From assembly GCF_020731285.1 (NCBI RefSeq), contig NZ_JAJFOW010000030.1, positions 1 through 64,000 on the forward strand: DNA of 64,000 nt. The letters are read 5' to 3'. The DNA comes from Cohnella baijiui. GTDB taxonomy: Bacteria; Bacillota; Bacilli; Paenibacillales; Paenibacillaceae. The first letter of the stretch is position 1. Each line of letters begins with the position of its first letter. This document shows positions 36,257 through 43,946 of the stretch, in pieces. The translations under genes were made by a program, and so were the position numbers. Below the pieces are notes generated by a model. The model did not search any database. It was given only the letters and a program-made list of their open reading frames with translations, and was not told where the DNA came from.

Positions 36257-37227
36257 GCGTGCTTCGACCTCCTCTCCAGCATGCGGACGATAAAGACGAA
36301 CAGGAACGTCATCAGAAGCAGGATCAGCGCCAGGCTCCACAGCGCGTTGTTATGCAGCGAACCCGTCGTCGTATTGCCCATCGACAACGTGATGATGCTG
36401 GTCAGCGTCGTCGCCGATTCGAACAGCGAATGCGGGATGTGCGGCGCGTTGCCGATGACCATCTGGACGGCGAGCGCTTCGCCGAACGCCCGGGCGATGC
36501 CGAGCACGACGCCGGTGAGAAGCGCGGGCAGCGTCGTCGGCAAAATGATGCGGGCGATCGTCTGCCAGCGAGTGGCGCCAAGCGCATAGGAGCCTTCCTT
36601 CAAGCCGGCGGGCAAGCTGCGCAGCGCGTCCGTCGCGATCGTCGTGATCGTCGGCAGTATCATGACGGACAGCACGATGGCTCCCGCCATGATGCCGACC
36701 CCTTGACCGGGAAAGGTATGGCGCAAAAAGGGCACGATAACCGAGAGACCCACGAAGCCGTAGACGACGGACGGGATGCCGGCAAGCAGCTCGATCGCAG
36801 GCTGCAGGATCGTTTTCCCGAGCTTCGGCATCATCTCGGTCATGAACAGCGCGGCACAGATGCCGAGCGGCGCCGCGATGATCGCCGCGAGCAGCGACGT
36901 CGAGAACGAGCCGAAGAGAAACGGCAGCGCGCCGAACATCGGATGGTCCGCTTCCGGTGCCCACTCCAGGCCGAAGAGCATTTCCTTGACGCTCACGCCC
37001 TGGGAAACGAACGGCGTCAACCCGCGCGAGGCGATGAAAACGACGATCGAGAAAATAATGACCACCAGCAGCAGGACGCACAGGTAGACGAAAGCCTGTC
37101 CCCGCCATTCCTCCAGGCGGTGCTTGGCGGCTTTGCCTGCCGGTTTCGGGGCGGGCGCGCCTGCCGTGGCAGGGGCGTTCCTCGGCGTAGCCGGATCGGC
37201 CGAAGGCCGGGTCTCTGGTAGATTCAT
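36253..37227 (-). CDS. pstC: Phosphate ABC transporter permease PstC
   Basis: The 324-residue permease has a Pro/Ala-rich cytoplasmic N-terminus of about 40 residues and six membrane segments. EAA loop: LRSLPAGLKEGSYALGATRWQT. The block AIELLAGIPSVVYGF is typical of PstC. AAAGGAGAGG precedes the ATG. It is the first permease gene after pstS, from which it is separated by a strong stem-loop. Confidence 0.96.
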   Translation of the reverse strand: MNLPETRPSADPATPRNAPATAGAPAPKPAGKAAKHRLEEWRGQAFVYLCVLLLVVIIFSIVVFIASRGLTPFVSQGVSVKEMLFGLEWAPEADHPMFGALPFLFGSFSTSLLAAIIAAPLGICAALFMTEMMPKLGKTILQPAIELLAGIPSVVYGFVGLSVIVPFLRHTFPGQGVGIMAGAIVLSVMILPTITTIATDALRSLPAGLKEGSYALGATRWQTIARIILPTTLPALLTGVVLGIARAFGEALAVQMVIGNAPHIPHSLFESATTLTSIITLSMGNTTTGSLHNNALWSLALILLLMTFLFVFIVRMLERRSKHA

Positions 37228-37340
37228 GCAAGCCTCTCCTTTAACGGCAAGGAAGAGGCGCTACTGTGCGTTCGCCTCTCGCCGCTGATCGTAAGATCCG
37301 TGTTATGAAGATGGGTGAAAAACGCGTCCCGTCATGCCAA

Positions 37341-37369
37341 TTCCGAGCGCGGACGGACCGCGCTCGGAA
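37341..37369 (-). promoter_or_regulatory. Stem-loop between pstS and pstC
   Basis: A perfect 12-bp stem, ttccgagcgcgg/ccgcgctcggaa, with a 5-nt loop and no T-run lies directly after the pstS stop. Such structures commonly protect the upstream message, giving more binding protein than permease. Confidence 0.65.
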
Positions 37370-37381
37370 CGGATGGTCGGC

Positions 37382-38320
37382 TTACTTGTTCGAAACCTTG
37401 CCTTCTACGTCGCGCGTTACTTGCATTTTGTTGATCGCGATGTAGCCCAGATCCGTTACGTCGCCGTTTTGTACTTCGTCGCTCAGCATATACTCGAGGA
37501 ACGCTTTGACCGCGCCTTCCGGCTCGCCCTTCGTGTACATGTGCTCGTAAGCCCAAACCGGATATTTGCCGGATGCGACGTTATCCGCATTCGCCTCTAC
37601 GCCTTCGTATTGCACTGCCTTCACGGAGTCGTTCAGGTAGGACAGAGCCAGATAACCGATTGCGCCCGGGGTTTCGGAAACGAGCTTGCGAACCGTGCCG
37701 GATGCGTCTTCTTGGATAGCGCCCGGCAGGTCTTGCGACTTCGTGCCGAGTGCGTACTTCTCGAACGTAGCGCGGGTACCGGAGCTTGCCGGACGGTTGA
37801 CCAGAACGATCTTTTCGTCTTTGCCGCCTACGTCTTTCCAGTTCGTGACTTTGCCGGTGAAGATGCTGACCAATTGGTCCTTCGTCAGGTTGTCGACGCC
37901 TACGTCTTTGTTCGTGACGGCTGCCATCGCGACGACCGCGACTTGATGATCGACGAGCGACTTCGCCTTATCGGCGTCCGCGTCTTTCAGCTTCTCTTCC
38001 GCGAAGACGTCGGAGTTGCCGATTTGCACGGTGCCTTCCGCGACTTGGGAGAGGCCGGCGCCGCTGCCGCCGCCTTGTACTTGAATGGATACTTGATCGT
38101 TGGCGGCCATATATTTTTCGGAGACTTGTTGGACGAGCGGCTGCAGCGCGGTGGAGCCGCTGGCGATGAACGATCCGCTTACGCTTGCGCCGGCGTCGCT
38201 CGAACCGCTAGGGCTGGCGCTCGGGCTGGCGCCCGCGTTCCCGCCGTCGTTGTTCTTGCCGCAGGCGGCGAGGGTCAGAGCGAGCACAAACGTCATCAAC
38301 AGTACGACCGATTTTTTCAT
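37382..38320 (-). CDS. pstS: Phosphate-binding lipoprotein PstS
   Basis: The 312-residue lipoprotein has a signal peptide ending in lipobox LAAC, an Asn/Gly/Ser/Ala/Pro-rich spacer (GASPSASPSGSSDAG) and the PBP-like domain with phosphate contacts in SGSTALQPL, GGGSGAGLSQV and NRPASSGTRATFEKY. It captures phosphate at the cell surface for PstCAB. ATG at 38320 begins the signal peptide. Three Pho-box hexamers lie upstream. Confidence 0.97.
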   Translation of the reverse strand: MKKSVVLLMTFVLALTLAACGKNNDGGNAGASPSASPSGSSDAGASVSGSFIASGSTALQPLVQQVSEKYMAANDQVSIQVQGGGSGAGLSQVAEGTVQIGNSDVFAEEKLKDADADKAKSLVDHQVAVVAMAAVTNKDVGVDNLTKDQLVSIFTGKVTNWKDVGGKDEKIVLVNRPASSGTRATFEKYALGTKSQDLPGAIQEDASGTVRKLVSETPGAIGYLALSYLNDSVKAVQYEGVEANADNVASGKYPVWAYEHMYTKGEPEGAVKAFLEYMLSDEVQNGDVTDLGYIAINKMQVTRDVEGKVSNK

Positions 38321-38408
38321 CTTGATGGTTTCCCCTTCCATTTCTTGCATTTGGTTTTGTTTTTCTTGTACTTGGCGACTCTAGCGACATGTCCCTTGCA
38401 CATCTACG

Positions 38409-38462
38409 ATTCTACTTCCCGTTCGTAAAAGACGTGTTTTCGTTTTGTTAACGCAATGTAAA
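38409..38462 (-). promoter_or_regulatory. PhoP-binding region and promoter of the pst operon
   Basis: On the minus strand TTTACA (38457-38462), TTAACA (38446-38451) and AAAACA (38435-38440) are spaced by 5 bp, the direct-repeat pattern of PhoP boxes. TAGAAT at 38409-38414 is the likely -10. PhoP is encoded at 54473 in this window. Confidence 0.75.
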
Positions 38463-38500
38463 ATATCGCGCATTTTAACATTAACCTTCGACGATGGCGG

Positions 38501-39757
38501 TCAAGCGGACGTTCCGTTCATTTGAGAAACGAGCTTGACCATCTGCTGCCGAATCTCCCCGAACGTCGACTCGGCTTCGTGGGAGGCTGCGGCCAGCCGC
38601 TCGGTGGCGGCGACGTTGTCCGTCGAGCGCTCCCACAGCCTCGCGAACGTCCCCTCGGCTTGCTCGACCCGACGGACGCCCTGATCCGCGCCTTGCTTGC
38701 CCTCCTTCACCTGCTTGGCCGCCTCCACTGCGGCATCGGACATGCCGTGCAGCTGTCGGCTGATCTGCTCCGCTTGCCGCTTGGTTTGATCGGCCAGCGC
38801 CCGCACCTCCTGCGCCACGACGGCGAAGCCGCGTCCGTGCGCGCCGGCCCGCGCCGCCTCGATCTGGGCGTTCATGGCGAGGAAATTGCACCGGTCCGCC
38901 AGCTCCGAGATGATCTTCGTGATGCCGAGCGTGTCCGCGGCCCGGCTCAGCAGCTCGTTCACGGCCTGCTCTTGCCGGTCCGCCGTCGCCGTCCACAAGC
39001 GGAACTGCGCCATCATCCCCGACAAATCCTCGCGGCCGTGCTCCGTCATGTCCGCGATTTGCAGGCTGCTCTCCCGCGAGTCGGAGGCGGTGTCCGACAG
39101 CCGCTTCACCGCTTCGTCGATCTGCCGAAGCATGCGCTCCGTCCCCCGTACGGTCGCGATCTGGCGTTCGGCCAGCTCCCGCTGCAGCAAGCGGGAGATA
39201 TGGAGCAGATCGCTGATCGCCAGCAATCCGACGAAGCGGCCGCCCCGGGTCATTAGGACCGAATCGTAGAGGAATTCGTCTTCCCGCCCCATCGCCCGGT
39301 CGATCAGCTCCTGCGGCGACAGGTCCGTCTCCGCCGTCAGCGCCTCGGCGTCCATCAGCTTGCTGACGGGCTTGTCCGCATATAGAGACATGCCGAAGCT
39401 CGTGCCGAGGGTGCGAAAGAAGCGGTGCTTCATGACGAGCCCCAGCGGCCGTCCCGCTTCGTCGCAGATGGCCACGCTGGAGAGCTCCCGGCGATGCCGG
39501 AACAGGTCTACCAGCTCGCCGCACGTTTGCGACGGCGCCAGAATGGGGCAATCGCGCAGCCAGTCTCCCAGCGAGATCGCCTGGAAAGGACGGGTCCAAC
39601 CGGGACCTTTGTCCCGATTTCGCGACTCGGGACCGCTGGGAATCACGCGCTCGGGAACGCCGAATCGGTCCGCCCCCGCATCCGCTGAAATAGCCGCATT
39701 TGCCGCTCGGGTCGCTTCGGGGTCAACCGTCGTTAGAGCTCGGAGAGATATCGTCAT
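38501..39757 (-). CDS. Soluble chemoreceptor with CBS sensor module
   Basis: This 418-residue protein has no membrane segment. A CBS pair spans about residues 75-190 and a methyl-accepting chemotaxis signalling domain about 220-418, with the tip ELADRCNFLAMNAQIEAARAGAHGRGFAVVAQEVRALA that contacts CheA/CheW. The CBS block (GLVMKHRFFRTLGTSFGMSLYADKPVSKLMD...LYDSVLMTRGGRFVG) parallels that of the GGDEF protein across the pst operon. AAGGAGG precedes the ATG at 39757. It may bring a cytoplasmic nucleotide signal into chemotaxis (inference). Confidence 0.92.
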   Translation of the reverse strand: MTISLRALTTVDPEATRAANAAISADAGADRFGVPERVIPSGPESRNRDKGPGWTRPFQAISLGDWLRDCPILAPSQTCGELVDLFRHRRELSSVAICDEAGRPLGLVMKHRFFRTLGTSFGMSLYADKPVSKLMDAEALTAETDLSPQELIDRAMGREDEFLYDSVLMTRGGRFVGLLAISDLLHISRLLQRELAERQIATVRGTERMLRQIDEAVKRLSDTASDSRESSLQIADMTEHGREDLSGMMAQFRLWTATADRQEQAVNELLSRAADTLGITKIISELADRCNFLAMNAQIEAARAGAHGRGFAVVAQEVRALADQTKRQAEQISRQLHGMSDAAVEAAKQVKEGKQGADQGVRRVEQAEGTFARLWERSTDNVAATERLAAASHEAESTFGEIRQQMVKLVSQMNGTSA

Positions 39758-39936
39758 ATCGAAGGGCCTCCTTGGTCTTTGGTCCCAGGATGAATTTGGC
39801 TCCATCTTACCAACTGCTTGTCAAGACGGCATGCGGCGAACGTTGCCGGATTGTAAACTTTCACGCGAATTAACAAAAAGATGCGTTTGGACGCAAGGAA
39901 AAAACGGCTTTTTCGTCTTCCCAGACGGCGACACGT

Positions 39937-39971
39937 AAAAAAAACACCGCACGCTCGATGAGCATGCGGTG
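39937..39971 (-). terminator. Terminator of the Ig-like lipoprotein gene
   Basis: On the minus strand the stem caccgca.gctc/gagc.tgcggtg is followed by eight T. It begins 17 bp after the stop. Confidence 0.85.
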
Positions 39972-39987
39972 CCTGGATGCGGTTCGG

Positions 39988-41160
39988 TTACGCGCCTTGG
40001 ATGGCGGCTTCGATGTTTTTCGGATCGTTCGCGCCCGGCTGAACGAAGCTGGAGGGCAGCGTATCGCCCCAGGTCAGCTGCTCCTCCTGGTCCACGAACT
40101 TGGTCATCTTCGTTTCGAAGAAGCTCGGATGCCGATCCCAAACCTCTTTCGGCACGGTCAGAACAAAGCGGCCGTCCTTATCCGGGATCGTAATCGTGTA
40201 CTGCACATCAGCCGGCACGTTAAGCCCCGCCAGCACGCCGGTGTACATCGCGCCTTTCGACGTGTGGCTGACGAGGGTCGGCGGCTTGTCATCGATCACG
40301 GTGCCTTCCTTCGGCAGCGTGATGTTGATTTCGACGCTTGTGTCTTCGGGTATGATGTACACCTTGTTTTCCGGCAGGGTATAGCGCGTCGTTCCGATCG
40401 TGACGGTGAGGTTCGTCTCTTCGTCCTCCGGCAGATAGAACAGCTGATACTCGCCGTTCTCATCGGTCGGCGTAGACTTGGCGAAGCCTTCGCCCTCGTC
40501 GCGGTCGATCCAGACGACGGCATCCTTGACCGGCTTGCCGTCCGCATCGACGATTTTGCCGCCGATCCGGTATTTGTCGATCTGGAAGAACGAAACGACG
40601 TCGTCCTTGCCGCTTTTGATCTGGCCATGTACCTCCACCTGGCTCGGATCGGCTGCAGAAGGCTTCACATCCGACACCTCGATCGGATAATACACGCTAA
40701 TATAAGTCGAGGTTTCTTTCACTTGTTCGGCCGCATCGGCGCTGAGCGGCTGGCCGTTTACCTTAGCTTCGTCCAGCGATACGATTCGGACCTGAACGTC
40801 CGCCAGCAGGCTTTGGTCGACCAGCAGCTCAAAGGAGCCGTCTTGGGCGGTCACGATGTTTTTCTTGCTGGTGCCGGCATGCAGGACGGCGCTTGACACC
40901 GGCTGATCGCCGATCAGGAACTTCCCTTTGACGCTCGTATTATGAGACCCGTCCATCTTCCATTGAATGAGGGAAAAGGTCGTTTGGTCGATATCGATCC
41001 GCGCCTCTTGGCCTAGGACGGAGGAAGCGCTGGCGGATGGCGAAGCCGCGGTAGGCGACGCGTTGGAGCTCGGGCTGGCTTGATCGTTCCCGTTGCCCGT
41101 ACATCCGGCCAATCCGGCAGCGAGCAGCGCCATGACCGCCGCTTTGGAAATGGACTTCAT
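39988..41160 (-). CDS. Lipoprotein with carboxypeptidase-regulatory/Ig-like domains
   Basis: The 390-residue protein has lipobox LAGC, a Ser/Ala/Pro spacer (SPSSNASPTAASPSASAS) and at least two beta-sandwich stretches of the CarboxypepD_reg type (VKGKFLIGDQPVSSAVL...DGSFELLV and GGKIVDADGKPVKDAVVWIDRDEG...DENGEYQLFYLP). No catalytic motif is visible. It lies 98 bp downstream of the quinoprotein gene on the same strand, so it may be a partner or scaffold of that redox protein at the cell surface. Confidence 0.8.
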   Translation of the reverse strand: MKSISKAAVMALLAAGLAGCTGNGNDQASPSSNASPTAASPSASASSVLGQEARIDIDQTTFSLIQWKMDGSHNTSVKGKFLIGDQPVSSAVLHAGTSKKNIVTAQDGSFELLVDQSLLADVQVRIVSLDEAKVNGQPLSADAAEQVKETSTYISVYYPIEVSDVKPSAADPSQVEVHGQIKSGKDDVVSFFQIDKYRIGGKIVDADGKPVKDAVVWIDRDEGEGFAKSTPTDENGEYQLFYLPEDEETNLTVTIGTTRYTLPENKVYIIPEDTSVEINITLPKEGTVIDDKPPTLVSHTSKGAMYTGVLAGLNVPADVQYTITIPDKDGRFVLTVPKEVWDRHPSFFETKMTKFVDQEEQLTWGDTLPSSFVQPGANDPKNIEAAIQGA

Positions 41161-41258
41161 GTGCGCAGATCCCCTTTCGCATGTAGACGATCAGGGCAAG
41201 GCTTCGGAAAGCCTGCCCTGATCGCTTGAGTTACGCTATGCGCGCGTGTTCGGCCGTC

Positions 41259-43001
41259 TTACTTTTTCTCGGCATGCGCGCTGCCCGTATCGGCCGCGCC
41301 TTCCGAACCTTGCGTTTTGTTGCCGCCCAATGCGAAGACATAAACCTTCGGCTTCGCACCGCCGGACGTAAAGGTGATATATTGCTTGCCGTCGACCGTG
41401 AATACGGCCGGAGCCGCTTGGATGTTGTCGCCAGGCGTTTGGAACGTCCAGATCACTTTGCCCGACTTGATGTCGAGGGCGTTGATCTTGCCGTCCAGCT
41501 CGCCGAAGAAGGCGATGCCCGCATCGGTGCTCGTCAAGCCGCCGCGCTGCGGATCCTTCGTCTTGATTTGGTAAGCTTGCTTGCCGGTGTTGACGTCCAT
41601 CGCGGTGATCGTGCCGTACGTTTCGACGTCGGCCGGAAGCTCGCCCATCGTCGTACCGAACGCCATGGCGCCCGGCATGTCAGGCGTGGAAGCTTCGTCT
41701 TGGTCTTTCGCCGATTTGATCAATGCAGGTTGTTCAACACCCGGGATCAAGACGTAATTCGTAGCCGGATCGTACGTTTCTGGAGCGTAGTTCTCGCCGC
41801 CAAGCACGCCAGGGTAGACAAGCACGCCTTCCGGCGTCGGCTTCGGATGCGAGATCTTCGCGAACGGGATGCCGTCCCAGACGACGTCGCCCGTCTTGGC
41901 GTCCCATGCGAACCACTGACCCGACTTGCCGCCTTCGACGACGATCTTTTGCTGTTTGCCTTTAACCGTCGCGTTCAGGATCATCGGAGAAGCTGCGGCG
42001 TCATAATCCCACAAGTCGTGGCTGATTTCTTGCTTCGCCCAGATCAGCTTGCCGGTCGCGGCTTCGACCGCGACGACCGAGTCCGTGTACGGGTTCGCGC
42101 CGGGGCGATCTTCGCCGTAGAAGTCCGGTGCCGGGTTGCCTACGGAGAAGTACATGATGCCCGTCTCTTCGTCGATCGCCGGCGGATTCCAGACGGCGCC
42201 GCCGCCTTGGAATTTGCTGTTGGCGAGCCAATCTTGGCCTTTCGGAGGTACGGTCCAGAACGGCGCGTCCCAAGCCGGCGACAGGTCGCTCGCCTTGAAC
42301 GCCATCACGAAGCCGCGGACGCCGTTGTCGCCGCCGCTGCTGCCGACGTAGACGTTGCCGTTATAGAAGACCGGGGCGGTCGTTTCATAGTAGCCGTTTT
42401 CCAGCGTGACGCCTTCGACCGAATCGGACAGCTTCGCCATTTTCACGAGCTCGCCGGTTTTTTGATCGAGCGAAACGAGTTGGTTGTCGATCGTCAGCAT
42501 GAATACTTTGCCATCGCCTACCGCTACGCCGCGGTTAGCGATGATGCCTGCTTTGCTGAAGGTGGCCGCTTGCTCGGCCGAAGGCTTCCAGTGCCAGATT
42601 TGATTGCCGGTAACGGCATCGAAGGCGAATACTTGGTTGCCCGATGTTGTAATATAAATGACGCCGTCAATGACGACAGGGTACGATTGGTTGCCGTTTT
42701 TGACGTCTTTGTCCAGCGTCTTCAGATCCGCGGACCAAATGACGCCCAAGTCTTTCACGTTGTCGGCCGTAATTTCCTTGTACGGCGCATGACGCGTGTT
42801 GCTCAGATCGTAGCCGTACGTTCCCCAGTTTTCGAACGACGTGCCCGTTACGCTGGCCGGCGAAGCCGAAGCGCTCGGAGATGCGCTCGCGCTGCCCGAA
42901 GGAGAAGCGCCGGCGTCGCTGTTGCTATTGCCACTATTGCATGCGCTTAACGCCAAGCTGGCCGCGAGCACCGCGCCAATGGTCGCATAAGATTTTTTCA
43001 T
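41259..43001 (-). CDS. PQQ-dehydrogenase-like eight-bladed propeller lipoprotein
   Basis: The 580-residue lipoprotein (lipobox LSAC, C21) has a Ser/Ala/Pro spacer and a propeller of the quinoprotein alcohol/glucose dehydrogenase type. Blade-end W-motifs recur (AFDAVTGNQIWHW, AVEAATGKLIWA, ALDIKSGKVIWTF). The catalytic region is recognisable: GNPAPDF with N289, and ISHDLWDYDAAASP with D332 at the catalytic Asp position and D334 two residues on. The glutamate usual in the GAEFGVRG block is Asp here (GGDNGVRG, D225). The vicinal Cys pair of methanol dehydrogenases is missing. It likely oxidises an alcohol or sugar outside the membrane. PQQ use is inferred from family likeness. Confidence 0.82.
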   Translation of the reverse strand: MKKSYATIGAVLAASLALSACNSGNSNSDAGASPSGSASASPSASASPASVTGTSFENWGTYGYDLSNTRHAPYKEITADNVKDLGVIWSADLKTLDKDVKNGNQSYPVVIDGVIYITTSGNQVFAFDAVTGNQIWHWKPSAEQAATFSKAGIIANRGVAVGDGKVFMLTIDNQLVSLDQKTGELVKMAKLSDSVEGVTLENGYYETTAPVFYNGNVYVGSSGGDNGVRGFVMAFKASDLSPAWDAPFWTVPPKGQDWLANSKFQGGGAVWNPPAIDEETGIMYFSVGNPAPDFYGEDRPGANPYTDSVVAVEAATGKLIWAKQEISHDLWDYDAAASPMILNATVKGKQQKIVVEGGKSGQWFAWDAKTGDVVWDGIPFAKISHPKPTPEGVLVYPGVLGGENYAPETYDPATNYVLIPGVEQPALIKSAKDQDEASTPDMPGAMAFGTTMGELPADVETYGTITAMDVNTGKQAYQIKTKDPQRGGLTSTDAGIAFFGELDGKINALDIKSGKVIWTFQTPGDNIQAAPAVFTVDGKQYITFTSGGAKPKVYVFALGGNKTQGSEGAADTGSAHAEKK

Positions 43002-43164
43002 CTGGTGTTACCCCCCTAGTTGATGATGAAGCCTACGTGCGTTTCCGCGTTTCCACGCGGCAAAAATACCGCTTGCTCCTTCGTAAGCAACAGCGGTTCA
43101 AAGCCGAAAATCTTCACTTCCTTTGGCGAACAAGCGTCGGGACAGGAACCAGGCTTGTTCATTC

Positions 43165-43224
43165 ATCTTACTAATAAGACGTTAAGCAATGTGTATATTA
43201 CTCCTGATTAATTGAATCGTCAAC
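43165..43224 (-). promoter_or_regulatory. Promoter and palindromic operator of the quinoprotein gene
   Basis: On the minus strand TTGACG (43219-43224) is 18 bp from TAATAT (43195-43200). The motif atcttactaataagac (43165-43180) lies just downstream of the start region and is nearly palindromic. It recurs at 43341-43356. Confidence 0.65.
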
Positions 43225-43295
43225 CGGTTTTGTGAATTTTCTATGAAGATGTTGCGCAGAAGGGTTAAAACGATGACTGCACGGGTATGTTAAAG

Positions 43296-43356
43296 TTGAC
43301 TAACAAGCGGCAACAGGCGTATACTCGTTCGTTGACAGGAATCTTACTAGTAAGGC
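43296..43356 (+). promoter_or_regulatory. Promoter and palindromic operator of the CuA gene
   Basis: TTGACT (43296-43301) is 18 bp from TATACT (43320-43325). The motif atcttactagtaaggc (43341-43356), with the perfect palindrome cttactagtaag inside, follows. It matches the motif on the quinoprotein side in 14 of 16 bases. Confidence 0.7.
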
Positions 43357-43404
43357 AACAAACGCAGTCGACTATTGTACAGAGAAACAGGAGGTCTATC
43401 GCAA

Positions 43405-43821
43405 ATGAACAAAAAATCGTTCTTCTTCATGGCGCTGGTCGCGCTGGCAGCCGTCCTCGCCCTGAGCGCATGCGGCAGCAAAACCAACAACAATGCGTCG
43501 AGCCCTTCCGCTTCGGCACCGGCCGGAACGGCCAGCGCGCCTGCTGCAGGCGGCGGCGAAACAAAAGAAATCACCGTCGGCGCGAAAAACTTCGAATTCG
43601 ACCAAACGGACATCAAAGTCAAAGTCGGCGACACCGTCAAGCTGACGCTGAAAAACGAAAACGGCAACCACGGCCTTGCCGTTCCGGACCTGAACATCAA
43701 CCTCAAGAATGGCGAAACCGCTACGTTCACGGCTGATAAGCCCGGTACCTATGCTTTCAACTGCTCGATCCAATGCGGCTCCGGCCACGACAACATGACC
43801 GGCACGATCACGGTCGAGTAA
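43405..43821 (+). CDS. CuA-type cupredoxin lipoprotein
   Basis: The 138-residue protein has lipobox LSAC (C23), a Ser/Ala/Pro spacer and one cupredoxin domain. The complete CuA ligand set of cytochrome oxidase subunit II is present: H89 in GNHGLAVPD, and C120-x3-C124-x3-H128-x2-M131 (NCSIQCGSGHDNM). There is no subunit II membrane hairpin. It should be a surface one-electron carrier. It is divergent from the quinoprotein gene and shares its operator, so it is the likely electron acceptor. AGGAGG precedes the ATG. Confidence 0.9.
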   Translation: MNKKSFFFMALVALAAVLALSACGSKTNNNASSPSASAPAGTASAPAAGGGETKEITVGAKNFEFDQTDIKVKVGDTVKLTLKNENGNHGLAVPDLNINLKNGETATFTADKPGTYAFNCSIQCGSGHDNMTGTITVE

Positions 43822-43833
43822 GGATTAGTTTAG

Positions 43834-43865
43834 AAAGACCGCTTCTACGGGAGCGGTCTTTTTGC
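43834..43865 (+). terminator. Terminator of the CuA gene
   Basis: The perfect stem aaagaccgct/agcggtcttt with an 8-nt loop runs into a T-run, 12 bp after the stop. Confidence 0.9.
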
Positions 43866-43946
43866 GTTCGGGGGGAATGCGTCCATTTCCTTCTAGCGTT
43901 CAGTTCGTCTCCCCTGTAATATGGATTCGCCCAACGGGTGCGGAAC

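Larger units (their letters stand above)
43002..43404. other. Divergent regulatory region of the quinoprotein and CuA genes
   Basis: No gene lies here. The quinoprotein transcript has a leader of roughly 180 nt with partial hairpins (for instance ccgcttgct...agcaacagcgg near 43069-43096). The two promoters and their operators are listed separately. No known riboswitch was recognised. Confidence 0.5.

Noticed and set aside
41226..42950. 574-codon plus-strand frame opposite the quinoprotein
   Set aside because: Shadow frame; the minus strand has signal peptide, lipobox and propeller motifs.
43002..43190. Riboswitch in the quinoprotein leader
   Set aside because: The leader is long and partly structured, but no conserved aptamer class was recognised.
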